A stretch of DNA of 64,000 nucleotides. It comes from Siphlonurus alternatus. Its lineage: Eukaryota > Arthropoda > Insecta > Ephemeroptera > Siphlonuridae. Location: NCBI GenBank assembly GCA_949825025.1, contig OX463788.1, forward strand, positions 31,799,715-31,863,714, read 5' to 3'. Under the pieces are notes generated by a model. The model made no database searches, was not told the origin of the DNA, and saw only the letters and a program-made list of their open reading frames with translations. Positions 34,002 to 48,067 of the stretch are shown here, in pieces (positions within the stretch are counted from its first letter, which is position 1; the number at the start of each line of letters is the position of its first letter). Made by a program: the position numbers and the translations under genes.

Positions 34002-34723
34002 GCCACGTACATAATATTATACAGTTTACAACACAAAAACAGTTACATAGACTTTTGATTGCTTTTAGAGCAATACGATTACGTATATAAATAATACGCA
34101 ACCGTTGAAATAAAATTATTTTATCATAATATACATCAGTAAAAGTGAGAGTTAATTAAAAAAAATAACTGTTTTAATTTTGTGTTATAAATTTTAACAT
34201 ATTCTATAAATAATGCTTGGTGTGTGATGCATGTGTATTGGTCAAGCTTTACACTTTACGTAGAAGGTCAATCGATCTCTCCTCCATTTCGCTTCTTGTC
34301 CGTGGGGAGGATCCTGCCTGACTCATCCTTGTCTCTAGATGTGACCACTGAGGGATTTTCTCTCATTTGCTCTCTGTTAATTCCATTCCTGCTCATGCAC
34401 TCTCACTTTCTTTCGGTCTTTCTCTTCTCTCCTCTTCTCTTTTCTTTATCTCTTGCTAACTGTACTACAGACTGAACATTCTACGAGCATAAGTTTCCCT
34501 GAGGCTACAATTTAGCTTGGACCGAATGGTAAACACGGCAGTTGCTCTGCCAAGTATTAAATCTTTTATACTTTATACTACAATACTCTCATGCACATGA
34601 GATGATAAGGGCCACAGGCAACGTTGATAGCTGTGATGAGGTTGAAACAAGCAGCCATGGCTATAGTGCATGGGCAGTGTTGCCAAAGGTGTGGGTGGGT
34701 GGGTCAGAGAGCGAGAACGAGGG

Positions 34724-34725
<2 letters not shown>

Positions 34726-34788
<63 letters not shown>
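34726..34788. repeat. (GA)n microsatellite
   Basis: About 31 AG units, giving spurious Arg-Glu or Ser-Leu frames. Confidence 0.95.
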
Positions 34789-34789
<1 letters not shown>

Positions 34790-35079
34790 AGCCACTCCCC
34801 TAACATCTAATATTGATTTCTCTCCACCCGCGCCGCCCTCTCCCGTCACCTCATGCTCGACTCGCGCCCCCTACCACGTCAAACAGGAAAACAATTAACG
34901 TACACTCCACACACGCACTCATCTCTGTAAAAATCATGAAATTCAGAGTATTCAAATTATCTGATTTTTTTAAAAAAAAAAAGTATTATTGTTTGATCAC
35001 AGTACATCTAAATGGAAAGAATGATAAAGTATAGTGCATTCTTTTAATGATAATGATTTTTGTTCGTGCGCTTAGTTGT

Positions 35080-35380
35080 GACGATCGGTGGCAGCTAGCA
35101 GCGATGACGTTGGATAACCCGGGATGTAATTGCCAAGTGGCGTGCGTGAGATAGGTGCGATGTGGCCGCGACGCCGGCAGGCAGGCAGCAAGGCAGAGAT
35201 GATGATGGTGTTGCTCGACCACCTGCGAAGGGGCGCGTGCGCTCATCGCCCAGACGCCGCCATATTGCTGGCTTGGAGTGACCGCCGGCAGGCTTGCTTG
35301 CTCGCTTGCCTTCTCGCCGCGGGGCCACGAGCGGCCGAGGGACACGCAGCTTGGACGCCACTACCAGTACATTTTTTTTT
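35080..35380. promoter_or_regulatory. GC-rich island
   Basis: A CpG-rich block with GCCGCCATATTGC (a YY1/Pho-like motif, as in the island at 32.4 kb). No coding or splice evidence. Confidence 0.25.
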
Positions 35381-37479
35381 AACAAAGGGGGCGATTCCGA
35401 ATGATTTCAGCGTGATTCCCCCATTTTTTCCCTCAATCTAGAATCCCCTCTCGCCCTCTCGCCACTACTTGGCCATTTGCATGTATCGCATGGGGGATGC
35501 CTGTCTTTTGTTACTTGCTCAGTCGACACGTGGGGAAATTCACAAACTAATCTCCTGGAAAGGGCCTCTTTTACTATAAAAAGATGCATAAATTTTCATT
35601 TTGTTGAAGAATTTTCATTTTCCAAAAACTCGCAACACAATAGCATTGAGCGGTCGCTTTGTTCGCGACTCCCCTCGCGCGCGTCAGCAGACAGATGGTT
35701 TTCACAAAATCTGGAAAAATCAGACTTCTCTAAAGCTTATAAAAAAAAAGGATCGAGTGTACACAGGCATGAACAAAGCAAATGAATTATTTCGAATTCT
35801 AATAATTTCCATAGAAGTGGTGTGATCCCGCGGGGAGGCTGGCGGCCTGCATGCTGCTTGCTCGATCTCGCGCTGCTCGCGTGCGCCAGCCGCTATCTGC
35901 CACTGATGCAAGCTGCCCACCGCCGCCCCGCCAACTCACTCGCCCATCGGGCCGCACTTTACAAAGCCGCGCGCCACCAACCAATTTAGCTGTCAATTCA
36001 ACGGCTTTGAATTTTTTAAGGCTCCTTATATCAAATCCAATTTTAAAAAAAAGAAATACAAACAGAATAGTAAAATTGTTATACAATGTTTCGTGTTATA
36101 TATATAATATATATAATATATAGTCCCACATTTCATACAATCATGGTTTACACAATTCATCTATAACAATAACCATGTATAAACCATTCATCACTAAATT
36201 TGTAAAAGTTACATTGAGTCTGCTTGAGAAGAAATTTTAAAAAAAATTATAAACAAATAACAGTAAATAATTGTTTTAAAGTTTTGAAAATTTAACAAAA
36301 GTTTATAAATATTCATAAAATAACATAATTTTTTCTTCGTTTTGTATACATCTAAAATGTTGATACTAAACGAGTTGATTGCGTAATTAATTATTTGTTG
36401 AACAATGAATACTAAATGAGTATTAAATAAATTTGATTACTTTTTTACTTACTTTTTTTTCTTAATGTAAAACACACTGCATGTATGAATGAGTAGTGTC
36501 ATTGGGTGTACCATTACAATATAAACAATAATTGAAAATCTTAAGTCAAAAATTAAAAAAAAAAAGACGCAATTAAAAAAAAACTGCTCTTGGTAGAAAA
36601 ATGATACAGCATCACTATGGGGAAACAGCGACGAGAGACTTTCATATTGTTAGCGCTTGCTCCCTATATAATAATCTTATTGATTTCTCATCTCTCTGCT
36701 TCCGAGTCCATGCAGTGTATCTTAGTCCGTCTATTCGACCAAGCTTGATCAAACAAAATAATTACAGCCTTCAATAGGTTTATTTTCTATACTAATAAAT
36801 TCTAATAATCATTATAGTTTTATTAAAAATATTAATTTTCTTATACAAAAATTTCTACTTAAAAAAATTAATTGCTTTGTTATTTAAATTCATTGCTTCA
36901 AAAGAATCCTTAATTCCGTTTATTATTTAATTACTTCAAATATAATTATTAATTATAATTCTACAATATGTTCAATGTTCACTTTGCTTTGGCCACTATC
37001 ACGTGTCATAAATTACATTTTGTCCACCTGTCCATTAAATTTATTCAACGTTTAAAAGAACAAACGATCAAACGATAAATATCGACAAGTACACCTGCAA
37101 TCACATTTTCTTACATTATAAATGAAGAAAGAACTTGTTAAATTTCAAATTCATAAGCTAATATTAAGTTATTACTTGTCTACATGCCTTGGAATATAAA
37201 ATATTCCACCCCTTAATCGTGGCGCCGTGACGATAGACCTAACTATATTGATTATTAAAAAAAATTATATATTATACATATATAACCACAGTACAGATAA
37301 GAAGCTCATATTGCGGATACTAAAAAAAGTTGAATTCTTTTAATATTTTGAGCTTTTACCGACCATTATACGAAATTCCGAAAATAAAAAACAAAAAAAT
37401 AATTTTTATGATAAAATATTAATTTTTTTAATGGACCATTATCATTTAAATTGCTGGCTAGAATGGTCAGATCGTAATA

Positions 37480-37960
37480 ACGTGGACAAGGCGCGGTGAC
37501 GATGCGGGAGGGATTAGCCGGCTAGAAAGCGATTCGGATCTGCCAAATCGCCTGCTCGCTGCTGTCCACCGCCACCGCCCTCGCCGCTGCCGCCGAGCGC
37601 CACCGTATATTATTGACTGCGCCGCCTCGCACCCCTCAATACTACCTCCCCTGATTCAACCAACTCCCCCTTAGCTCAAATGGAACTGACCGTATTTTTC
37701 GAAATCCACGTTTTCTACGAAATTTACGACTGCCTCTCATAACTATCGAAAGAGAGAAGGGGTTGGTTACTCTGGTAAACAATCGGGGGACAGTCGCCCT
37801 CATGGGAGCGTCAGCAGAGAGGACCGCGCAGCTAGCCCCGTGCACTTATTTGGAGCGAATCCCACACGCGCGAGCAAGCGAGCCAGCAGAGAGCTGCCGA
37901 CAGACTTCACTGCAGCCTCCACCCACACAATGTATGATTTTTACACGACAGACGGGGTGG
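37480..37960. promoter_or_regulatory. GC-rich island
   Basis: A CpG-rich block containing GCCGCTGCCGCCGAGCGCC, then a second patch with GAGCAAGCGAGCCAGCAG. No frame resembles a protein family. Confidence 0.25.
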
Positions 37961-40900
37961 TAGCAACTAACCATGAACCATGACATAAGCAAAACAAAAA
38001 TACTCAACAAAAGTACTTGTTTTCAATGCTATAGACGATAGCAAAACAAAAATGACAATATACATTTAGAAATATTTTTTAAAGAAGATTTTTCTGTTTA
38101 CTACTTACTCAAAATTGAAACAAATTATTATTATTATAACTGGAATTTTTATCTGGCCTTTATGTTGTTTTATTGTTTTGTTTTAATAATTCCTCGCAAA
38201 AATGTCAATTATACATCCTTAAACTTGCTAGCGATATATAACGTACGGCAGTATATCGTGCGTAAAGCTTTGTCGTTAGATTAGTAGACAATTTTCGTGT
38301 TAGCAAAAACTCAGTATAAATATTAAATATAATTATTCTTTCGATGTAAGATGGTATTAACTGAACAGCGTGATCGTACGTTGCAACGCAGGAGAGAATG
38401 GAGCATGAGCAGGCAATGCATGCAGTGCAAGGCGCGCTAATACCAGTACATACAAAAATGCACCTGTATGGAAGCTTTAGCTACTACGGTCCATGGCTTT
38501 TATATGAGTACAACCCTCATTATCAAGGAACACAAAAGATACTATCGTAGCAAGCTGAAATTAATTGCATTATAAATCAAAATTATATATGATGTATCAG
38601 ATTAAAATTAAATTTACACGTAACTCAAAATTCATAAAATCTAATTTCTAAAAGTCTGAAAATATTATATATTTTTTAAAATATATTTATATACTTTCAG
38701 TTAGTGTAATAAAAATGTAAGAATTGTGAGTAGCGGCAAATGTGCAGCAAGCTTTGTGGGGAATGATGAGTCATTGGGGCGAGCGATTGCAAATTTGCAG
38801 CCAAAAACTACCAAGTCCAAGTGTCCCTCACAGGGCGGGCGGAACCTTCTAATGACATCATGTCAGCCGAGGGGATGTTAGGGAGACGAGGGGAGAGCGC
38901 TCGCTGCTTCCTTTCCCTATATGTGGAATTTACAATACAAGCATTGAACGAGAGCCATAGGCCGCGCTATAGCTTCCATGCACTAAAAATCTGGTCAGTC
39001 TGAACAGTTTATTGTATCAACTGCATAATTTATACTTTTTTTTTATTACTATAGAATAAAATTACAGTACTTTTTGTTTGATCTTTTTCTTTGCAATTGC
39101 TACCTTACTGATCAGACTTATTTTATATAGCTGAGCTACTAACGCACGCAAATGTATGCATACAGAGAAGTTGAAAGTATAATAGTTATGTGGTTATGTG
39201 GTATGAAAAAAAAAAAAAAAAAATGACATTCACTATATGAAACTAAATGTAAAAATTAATATTTTTACAGGCTAACAATTTTTTTTTTTCCCTTCCACTT
39301 CCCAAATTTAAGTAAGAGTTTTTAGGATGAAATATTTTAAAAACGTTAGTTTCTCTGAAATATATTTTTACTATATATAAATACTACTGTACATTTCTTC
39401 GTATTATACTAGTCATTAATTTCATTCCTCTCACGCCCCATATTAAATGTATAACCGCAGCTTCTTCATAAAATACATAATATTTTTTCTTACAAAGTAT
39501 AAAAACAAATTATTTTTGAAATTGCGAATGGGTGGATATTTTTATTAATTACATACAAGAGAAAAAGGGTTTTAAATTTATGTTTAATTAATAAGATTAA
39601 ATTCATCATGACGCTGTATAGTTTTCATTTTTCATTCCATCACTATACTGTTTATACCAACACCATTGGGGCCAAATTGTGATCATGTAACTCACAGTCA
39701 TTTATTTTTCATCTATACTAATAAAAACCAAATTGTACCTAGTCAATATACGCCAAATTAAAAACAATGGCATATTTTTGCTCCTGAAATCTATATTTCT
39801 TTTAAATTATTTTTATTAAAGAACATATATTTTAAAATATTGAAATATAATTTTATTATTTTAATTTTATAATATATTATTAACTCAGCTATTGATCCAA
39901 CAAATGTAACAATTGCTTAATGTAATTTTTGTATCTTAGAAAATATTGGATCTAACGCTTTATTATAATTATGTCAAAAATCAGAAGTTTTTAAAAATAT
40001 ATTTCCAAGCAGCGAGAGATCGAAAAATACAAGAGGTAAGCATATTGGTGCTGCATGACTATAATTGCAATGTTTATAGTTGGAGGATTTTGACTAAACC
40101 TTTAAATTTAGAAAATTTTGAACTGCAGAAAGTTGAATTAAGTATGATTTCCTACAAATATATTAATATAATATGGAAATCATGATTTAATAATAAACCA
40201 TCAAAATAAAAATTATGAATAAAAATACTAAAGAAATTATTCACACTGCTGGCACTCTCGCCAAATACTACTAGTAGTGTGTAGTAAATTGTAATTTCCT
40301 AGTAACTAATGTCAACAATCAGGAGCTCAAATTCTCTCCCATAAATTTAATTAAAAAAAAAATTATATGAAAGATATTTTTTTTATTGGTCATTTTAACT
40401 ATACATATAATAACTAATATTAACAACTAATCTAATGTATAGCATAATTAATTTTCAAGCATTATTTGTATTTTTTTTTATTTTTTTTATGAACACTGAA
40501 ATCATATATACAACTATAAATATTTCCTTTCAATTTTCAGTTAAATTAATTAAATTTGCGGTGCTTAAATAAATTTGCAAGTCTTACGAAGCCTCCTGTG
40601 CATTTAAATCGATCCTCGAAGCTGGAAAGAGCTCCACATCTGATTATAAACTATATAAATATGTAAATTTTTATTTCTGTGTTACTTTGTATTTTATTCC
40701 TTCATTACATGTATATTTTTTTTCTCTTTCTTATGATCTACATTATTGTTTGATTAAACAACAATCCAAGACGTAAAACTGATTTGAATACTACTTAACA
40801 ATCCGCCCCATAAATTTTAATGTCTCACTCACAATGGGAGTCAGTCTGATGATGCTTCCTGCATTTAAATATATAATAATATATTATTCTATATTATATT

Positions 40901-42294
40901 AGTTTTTGTTTGTGTCAGGTAGTGAATGTGTGTGTTGTTGTGTGAAGATGGGGCTCTTTTTGTATTTTTTTTTCCCCGTTATTAAATTGCATTATTTTGA
41001 GGTAAACTACTGCTAACTTGTCCAATCGACTCCTTACTGTCTTGGTACAGAAGGTGTCGGATTGACTAGTTAGAGAAAAAGAGATAGCCCCGACCTCACG
41101 TGCCCGGTATATGGAGGATGGAAGTGACCCTGTACCCCCCTGTGTCCGCCGTGCGCTGCTGCGATGGCGACTGTCCCTCTGGGCTGCGCTGCTGCCGTGC
41201 AGGCTATATACTCTGTGCTACAGGGGGGAAGCAAGCGCACGATAATGATTAATTCTTGTTCGTATAGATGTAAGCCAAGGTTTGTCCATTAGATGTAGCT
41301 AGCGTAAAACTCTGCCGAATCTCAAGTTCTCTTTCCATCAGATTAACATGTAAGTAGTGGGGGAAGTAGAGGTAAAACATTTTATAAGACCAATTCTGCA
41401 ATTTAATATAAGCCTAGGCTGCCATGTACATCTTTTGTTTGATACACGGTTTAGAGCTATAACCTAAGTTTTGCAGCATTGGCCTTTACCTCTTGCGTTC
41501 TGTGTAAAAAAGCAAAAAGTAAAAAAAAAATAATAATAATAATAATATTATAACAATAAAATAAAAAAAGTTTTTTTTTGTTTAAAAAAATGCAACAAAT
41601 CAAAGCACTTAATTCCTATAATAGTAAAACTCCTTTATATTGTTGTTCGTGGTTTTGCACCATAGATTTATTCTTATACACCCCAGAGTTGTTGAAAATG
41701 AGAAATGGAGGAGGGCATTTATACAAGTGTGTATATGCAATTATTTTGAAAATAATTATAATAATGATAAAAATCATGGAAGTGACTGTTTAAATTTTTT
41801 ATGTATTTGAGAAACGAATCAAACAATAAACTATTTACTATTATGGGCCCGAAGCAGCCTTATTAAATGTATCGCGCCGGTCTAAAGATAGGCCCGGCCC
41901 GGTGGGTATGGATAAGTAGGTGCGAGGAGCGAGCGCTCGCTTTTGTGTGATTGACCTTAGGCAGCCGCCCTGACCTCCTGACAGCCATGGCCAGCGCCTT
42001 CATTGTTGTTGCATGGTTGTTACTATTAAGCTTGTGAGAGTCTAGCTAGCTAGGGCCCGGCGCTGGGCTGGCCGAAGGGGGCACGGTGGGGCAAAAGGTG
42101 GACTGGAGGCTCGACCTTACAAGATCCGCGACGTGGCGCCACGTTTGTGGGCTTCGGAGTGTGACAAAGACTTGATCCCGGGTCCTCGTGCTTATTTGTT
42201 TATTGGAATGCAGCCTAAGAAAGTTCCAACTAGACACTTGAACCAGGATCAAGTAAGAGGCTGCCTCCTATCCTGGAAACGATGTTTTTGAGCA

Positions 42295-42368
42295 ATGGCG
42301 GCGCGAGCTACTAACTTGTTTTTAGTGCTGTGTCTCTTTAAGGTGGCACCGAGCCCACGGCTTTTTAT
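42295..42368 (+). CDS. Possible short first coding exon (signal-peptide-like)
   Basis: ATGGCGGCG opens a frame of 24 residues, MAARATNLFLVLCLFK and onward, that reaches the donor GTAAGTTTC. The hydrophobic stretch looks like a signal peptide. The exon is so short that chance is a real possibility, and no downstream exon was found. Confidence 0.2.
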
Positions 42369-44894
42369 GTAAGTTTCCTGAAGTGCCATGGTCGCTGGGC
42401 TGCGGTACACCTAAATTTAATGTTGATGATTATGATGTAAAAAACTATAAATGTAATATAAGAAGATCGATGATAGTATTATAAGAAAAGAGTGTAATCC
42501 GATAGAAAGAGAACTTGATTGATGAGAGATAATTGGTAGCGTTTCGCTGTAACGAAAATCAAAATTATTTGCGTTAAAAAACGTATAATATATATTGCAT
42601 TTTTACATTTTTTAATATTCTGTAAGAAGTAAAATTATATAAGAAAAAATACTGAGGATTTTAAAGAGAGATTTCATGTTGTATTTGCAATGTATACAAT
42701 ATTGGCTATGATAAATAATATATGATCTATGTTTGTGCAGTGTGTCCATGCAAAAACAAAGAGCAACTAACTAAATATTGTCACTATCATGATGCATGGC
42801 TGGCTGGCCCTCCTATTATGCCCTATATATATATTATATAAATATACTGTGAAGCAGGCTGCCATGCATGCTCCTATTACCCCACTCGTTTAATGTTGCA
42901 TCAGTCGCCAAGCTAGGCAGGCAAGTAAATAAATGGTGTAAAGACTGTGTTAGTCAGAACATAGTTTTGGACTTGTTTTTCCTCATAAAATACATTCCCG
43001 ATATTTCAGCCGGAGAGTTAATGTCCCGCGGTTCAGGGTGGGTCTTGCCGAGCTGCGTTGTTCATCTACATCGCCGCCTCCGTGCTAGCTGCCTCTGAGG
43101 TGAAACGGAGGCGGTGGGATGGAATGATGCTTCTATTTGAACTCACAAATATGTATTGTATCATATGCTAATTAAGACCCGCTTTAAACTGCAGCCAGGG
43201 TGCAAAAACAAATGTAAGCTAATGCTAAACCTGCAAGACTGGGTATGAAGCAGCTATATAGTTTTCTACTTCATTTTAATCTATCCATAGTCATTATTCT
43301 TTTGTGTAAAATTAGACAAAAGTGTTTACAAATAAAAAAAACTATATTGTAGTATTCATATATTTGTTGTTTAATTTATTTATTCCTTATATAATTATGT
43401 AAGATATTAGATATTTTTTAAAAAAAAGTTTACTTTATTTAATTTTATTCGTACACAAAAAAATGACACATGAATTTTGATTTAAAAAAAAAATAGCAAA
43501 TTCTGCAAACAAAACATTAATTATATATGTATTTAATTTATATGAGTATACAAATTAAATAAGTTGGAGGTTTGCGTGTCATGTAAACATAAGAATAACT
43601 GCATGAGAAGAAAATTCATGCTCACTGATTATTATTAGCATTGTATTTAATTATTTATACGAGTAATATGAACAATAATTAATAATATCCTTAGAACATG
43701 ACATGATGTAGCTTATATTATACATGATGTAATTATGATATAAAAACATTATTGTAGTAATTCTATAAAAAAAATAATAATAACTGATTCACAAAAAAAT
43801 ATTTTTAGAATAATAAAATCAAAAATATAAAGAATTATTTGCTATTTAGTATGACGATCATATATAAATATCATATTTATCATATATTTTATATTATAAA
43901 AGAGAAATATGAAGATTTGGCTTGATCAGCATTTGAAATATTATGCGCATGAATTTCACTGCCGGACTATAGAGTTGTGATGTAGGTATTGTATTCTAGA
44001 GGATCTAAAGCCCGAGGCAAAGGGAAATTACTGGGCAATATTTATAATGCTGATCCATTGAAAAATGAAAATTGCAATGAAAATATATAAAATGATGATG
44101 ATGCTGTATCAGATATGCAGATTATTTTTTTATTAAGGTTAAATGGAGAGAGAAAAGTATCAAAAATATATTAAAAATAACGCTGCAAACATTAATTTGT
44201 AACTACGAATATTTTCCCAACTCATGGGAAAATTTAGAATATTTGGAATTAAAGTATCAACCTACATCTTAATTCAATGTATAATGTATTGCCTTCTGAT
44301 TCTAGAAAAATACAAAATGGAGGGGGGTAAGGGGGGGCTCGAGGACATCCAAATGTAAAATAAGCACATAATAATTATTATTATTATAAATACCAAAAAA
44401 TTTTTAATTGAAAATTCATTATATTTTTTTTATTAATGAGAAATACATAATTATCTCGTAGCAAATTAGCTGAATTTCTATACAAAGTGAAACAGTACTA
44501 TTACATAACTATAATGAAGGAACTACACTACACTATACTTTTTTTTTTTTTTTTTTACTTACGACTGTAGAAAAACATACTTTTTAAATAAAAGAAGTAG
44601 TATCATTTTCCTATAACTTACAGTTATTTATTTTAATAATAAATATAGTGCTGTATCAATTGTATATATTTTATTTTAATTCAAATTTTTTTGAGAAAAA
44701 TGAAAATGTCAAAATAATATATCAATTAAATTTAAGCATTTTTATAATTTTATTACTACGACAGACAAATGGCCCATACGAGTAGAAAAAAGAATTTAAT
44801 AATTTCATTTTGATCAACGCAATATAACGTAAATGCTACATTAAAAAATTATTTGAATTACATGAGACTGACAGACCCAAAACTAAGACCTACT

Positions 44895-44978
44895 TGAAAT
44901 ATTTTATTGCAGAACTGAATGGAGAGTTGCAAATTATGCTACTCAATTTTTTTCAAGTTTTTTCGAGAACTGTAACTA
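44895..44978. mobile_element. Family A half-element, degraded
   Basis: TTATTGCAGAACTGAATGGA, then TTGCAAATTATGCTACTCAA and a GAACTGTAACTATTTT block, follow the order of one arm of family A. No second arm follows; a (TTTA)n run begins instead. Confidence 0.55.
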
Positions 44979-45451
44979 TTTTAAATATTTATTTATTTAT
45001 TTATTTGGAGACATTCGGTCCTTAATAAATGGATAGGGCCTGTCAGGCCCTATCCTGATTTGGACGCTTTTATAAGAGCTTTTTACATAAAGACCAAAAT
45101 TTCAATAAACATTCCAGTAAAAAATTGTTCACGGACACGAAACAATAATTTTAATAATTGTTTAATTATGCAATACAAAAAGTCATGTAGCTTGTCGTCA
45201 CTTGTAAAATGATTTTATTATATTAATTAATCCTATCATGAGGGTTAGTTTCCTTATCTATAAGTACCTAAAAAAAGTAACCTTTATCGCAAAGATGTTA
45301 GTTGTCATATTTTGCATCTCGTGCTCTCATATAAAATATATTTCAGCATGATAAATTTATAAAAAGACAAATAAATTTATTATTTCTTAACATTCAGCTT
45401 ATTTCTTAATTTTAATAATAATGGTACACAATGTTATATTATTGTTCTTTA

Positions 45452-45917
45452 ATGCAGTATCGACCTCAATTTTTTTATTACAGAAATAGATAGAGGGTGC
45501 AAAGTTATGCTACCCTGATTTTTTTTCAGATTTTTTAGTGCCCGGGAACTATTTTTAAAAAATTATTGAAAATTCTTTTTGTGACGTCACGAGGTGCCGC
45601 TCCTAAAAGCCGGTATTACACGATACAATTTTTTTGACTATTGCATACAATTTTTCCTTACAAGAAAACTTGAAATCCATTTGTTCGTATGGAGATGAAA
45701 TTTTCTTGCAAGGAAAAAATGATACAAAATTGTATCGTGTAATACAGGCTTAAGAAAAAGATAGGACTTGCCGCCTCGTGACGTCACAAAAAGGACTTTC
45801 AATAATTTTTTAAAAATAGTTCCATGCCTCTAAAAAATCTGAAAAAAATCAGGGTAGCATAACTTTGCATGCTCTAGCTATTTCTGCAATAAAAAAATTT
45901 AAGGTCGATACTCCATT
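45452..45917. mobile_element. Family A copy 4, carrying a nested MITE
   Basis: Both arms are well preserved (GCAGTATCGACCTCAATTTT to GGTCGATACTCCAT). The copy is longer than its relatives because another inverted-repeat element has inserted at the central CTCCTTAAGAAAAAG. Confidence 0.85.
45607..45750. mobile_element. Nested MITE (family E)
   Basis: The terminus AGCCGGTATTACACGATACA and its inverse (with one indel or mismatch near the tip) bound about 143 bases. TAA is present on each side where uninterrupted copies have a single TTAA, consistent with a 3-bp duplication of PIF/Harbinger type. The insertion is younger than the host copy. Confidence 0.8.
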
Positions 45918-47246
45918 GTAACGGTTCTTATATAATATTAAATTGTTAAATAAAATGAAAATGAACGGAACACAAATTTCACACAATATTAGTAAATATT
46001 ATATACAGGGGATCGTTGAATAATGTGCAGTGACTTTTTAGTTTGTAGCTCTAAGAATAAGTTTGTTATTTGATCAATTAACTTTATAATATAATATGGG
46101 AGCTACAAGGCAGCTATGCATAAACCTAAACAGCAATTTCAAATGAACAATTTTTGTTTTAATATTTTATAATTCCGAACTTGGAAGAATAAATTTTAGA
46201 GAACAGTTGACATTTTCTCGAAATGCGCAAGTGGTGCTGCATATTTATCAATCTCTATTTTTCCCAAACATGCAAGTTTTTTTTTTTACTCACAAGATTT
46301 CATTCTAATTCAGTGTAAACATGCATTACAATTATGTAATTTTCCAGATTTTTATTTATTTTTTAAATGTATAAATTTATTGTGATCACTGATTAGCTGA
46401 TCAGAATACATCTATAAGAGAATCTTAAACTGGTATATATCAAAGAAGCCTATCTTTTATCTTTTTTTTTTTTATCTGAGATGACTTTTACACATATGGA
46501 ATTGCAAACTTAATTAAGATTACATCTAGGTTTTAATTATAAAGTGCTTCAAAAATTATATTTATTGTTGATTAGTTTCTTGTACCGCATCAGACTTCTT
46601 TATGGAAAATATCAAGGATATCTAGCGATCTTTTTCAGGTTTACTTTTGACATACAAGAAACTATTAATTAATTATACCACAATGAAGCGATCTGACGAA
46701 CTGATCTGTTCCGATCGACATCCGAGACAGACTCATCTTGATGCAGAATTGCAGGTTTGTAAAAAAATGAAAATATCACATCAAAGTGCATCATAATTAA
46801 TATATTATGCCAAGGAGTCCCTTTTGTAAAAAGGAATTATATTTATTACAAGTTATACAAATATAATATAATTCCTTCATTGAATTTGAGTAATTCAGTA
46901 TAATAAAGTATAATTAATTACACAATAAATTATACTAGTTTTATTTTATTATAATAAATAATAATAAAACATAGATTTATTATATTTCTAAAAATATAAT
47001 TTTTCAAATGTAAAAAAAAAAAAAAAATGATAATAATAAGCTATACATTGAACCTTAATTATATGATTGCCAAAAAACGATTTTAAGAGGTGTATAATAT
47101 TTCTATACTATCATATAATTTACTATAATAAAATAAAAGTAGTGTAATTAAGTATACTTTATTATACTGAATTAATCAAATTCAACATAGGGATTATACT
47201 TGTAATAAGTAAGTATAATTCCTTTTTACTAGGGCTAAGGCTAAGG

Positions 47247-47622
47247 TCGAGCGTGGCGCAGTGCATTGACCGGTTCTCGTTAGATCACCGAAGTCAGGCT
47301 ACGTCGAGCGTGGTTAGTACTTGGATGGGTGACCGTTTCAAGTAAAAAATACGCTGCTCCCTCCCTGGGGTAAATTCATCTCGCTTTTTACCCAGTGCAG
47401 TGATGCACTTGTGTGTGGTTCCCCAGGCTTTGGACATTGCTTTGGTCCATTGAGAAAAAGTAGAGGTGTCCGTCCTGACTGAGGTTTTCCACGGTTCCCT
47501 CAGTCTCACCTCAGCGAATGCTGGGACGCGTAAGCATGCAGGCCGTGGCCACTATCCGTTCCCTACCTTATCCCTACCCAGTACCCCGCCGCGAGCTGTA
47601 AGCTCTTAGGGGTGTATCCTTG

Positions 47623-47624
<2 letters not shown>
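47247..47624 (+). mobile_element. 5S rRNA-derived SINE, copy 2
   Basis: Intact head with GGTTAGTACTTGGATGGGTG and AGATCACCGAAGTCAGG, both 5S-like, then the same body as 10930-11309 with very few differences. Instead of poly(A) it ends in GTATCCTTG followed by a TA microsatellite. Confidence 0.87.

Positions 47625-47694
<70 letters not shown>
47625..47694. repeat. (TA)n microsatellite at SINE tail
   Basis: About 34 TA units directly abutting the SINE 3' end, possibly grown from the original tail. Confidence 0.93.
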
Positions 47695-47699
<5 letters not shown>

Positions 47700-48067
47700 T
47701 TTGAAATTATTTCCAGAATATTAGAATTTATTATAATATATGCGAGGAATGAATTTTACTGTAACAGATTCTCATGCAGGCTCACATCTAATAATTCTAA
47801 TAATAATATACTGTATAAACCACTTGCAAACTATGTGATAGGAAAAAGTAAACAAACAAAAAGTAAACCCAGTGTATTGTTGTTTTGTTGATTAATGTGT
47901 ACATTTTTTTATATTGACATTTTTGGAAAACTTACGATTTTCACATACAGATTTCAATACATTATAATACATACATGACATATTATACGGTTTTAAAAAT
48001 AAACATATAATCGGAATCTGCAGTTTTTGGCCAGCATGCATTTATAATATTGAAAGGTGCATATGAA

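Larger units (their letters stand above)
30241..48067. other. 17.8-kb region without a convincing protein gene
   Basis: AT-rich DNA is punctuated by GC-rich islands near 30.6, 31.7, 32.4, 33.0, 35.2, 35.9, 37.6, 38.4, 41.1, 42.1 and 43.0 kb. Several carry TGCATGCA/GCATGG motifs. Open frames here are short, lack family resemblance or are low complexity. From 43.2 to 47.2 kb the sequence is uniformly AT-rich apart from family A elements. An extended 3' UTR, a long non-coding RNA with alternative leaders, or a cluster of enhancers are all compatible with this layout. Confidence 0.4.

Noticed and set aside
33788..34101. Several overlapping open frames on both strands rich in Tyr-Ile
   Set aside because: They are produced by the (TA)n microsatellite.
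34542..34898. Arg-Glu repeat protein
   Set aside because: Generated by the (GA)n run; no context supports coding.
47250..47345. A genuine 5S rRNA gene
   Set aside because: Only part of the 5S sequence is kept, it has substitutions, and it continues into a SINE body shared with another copy.
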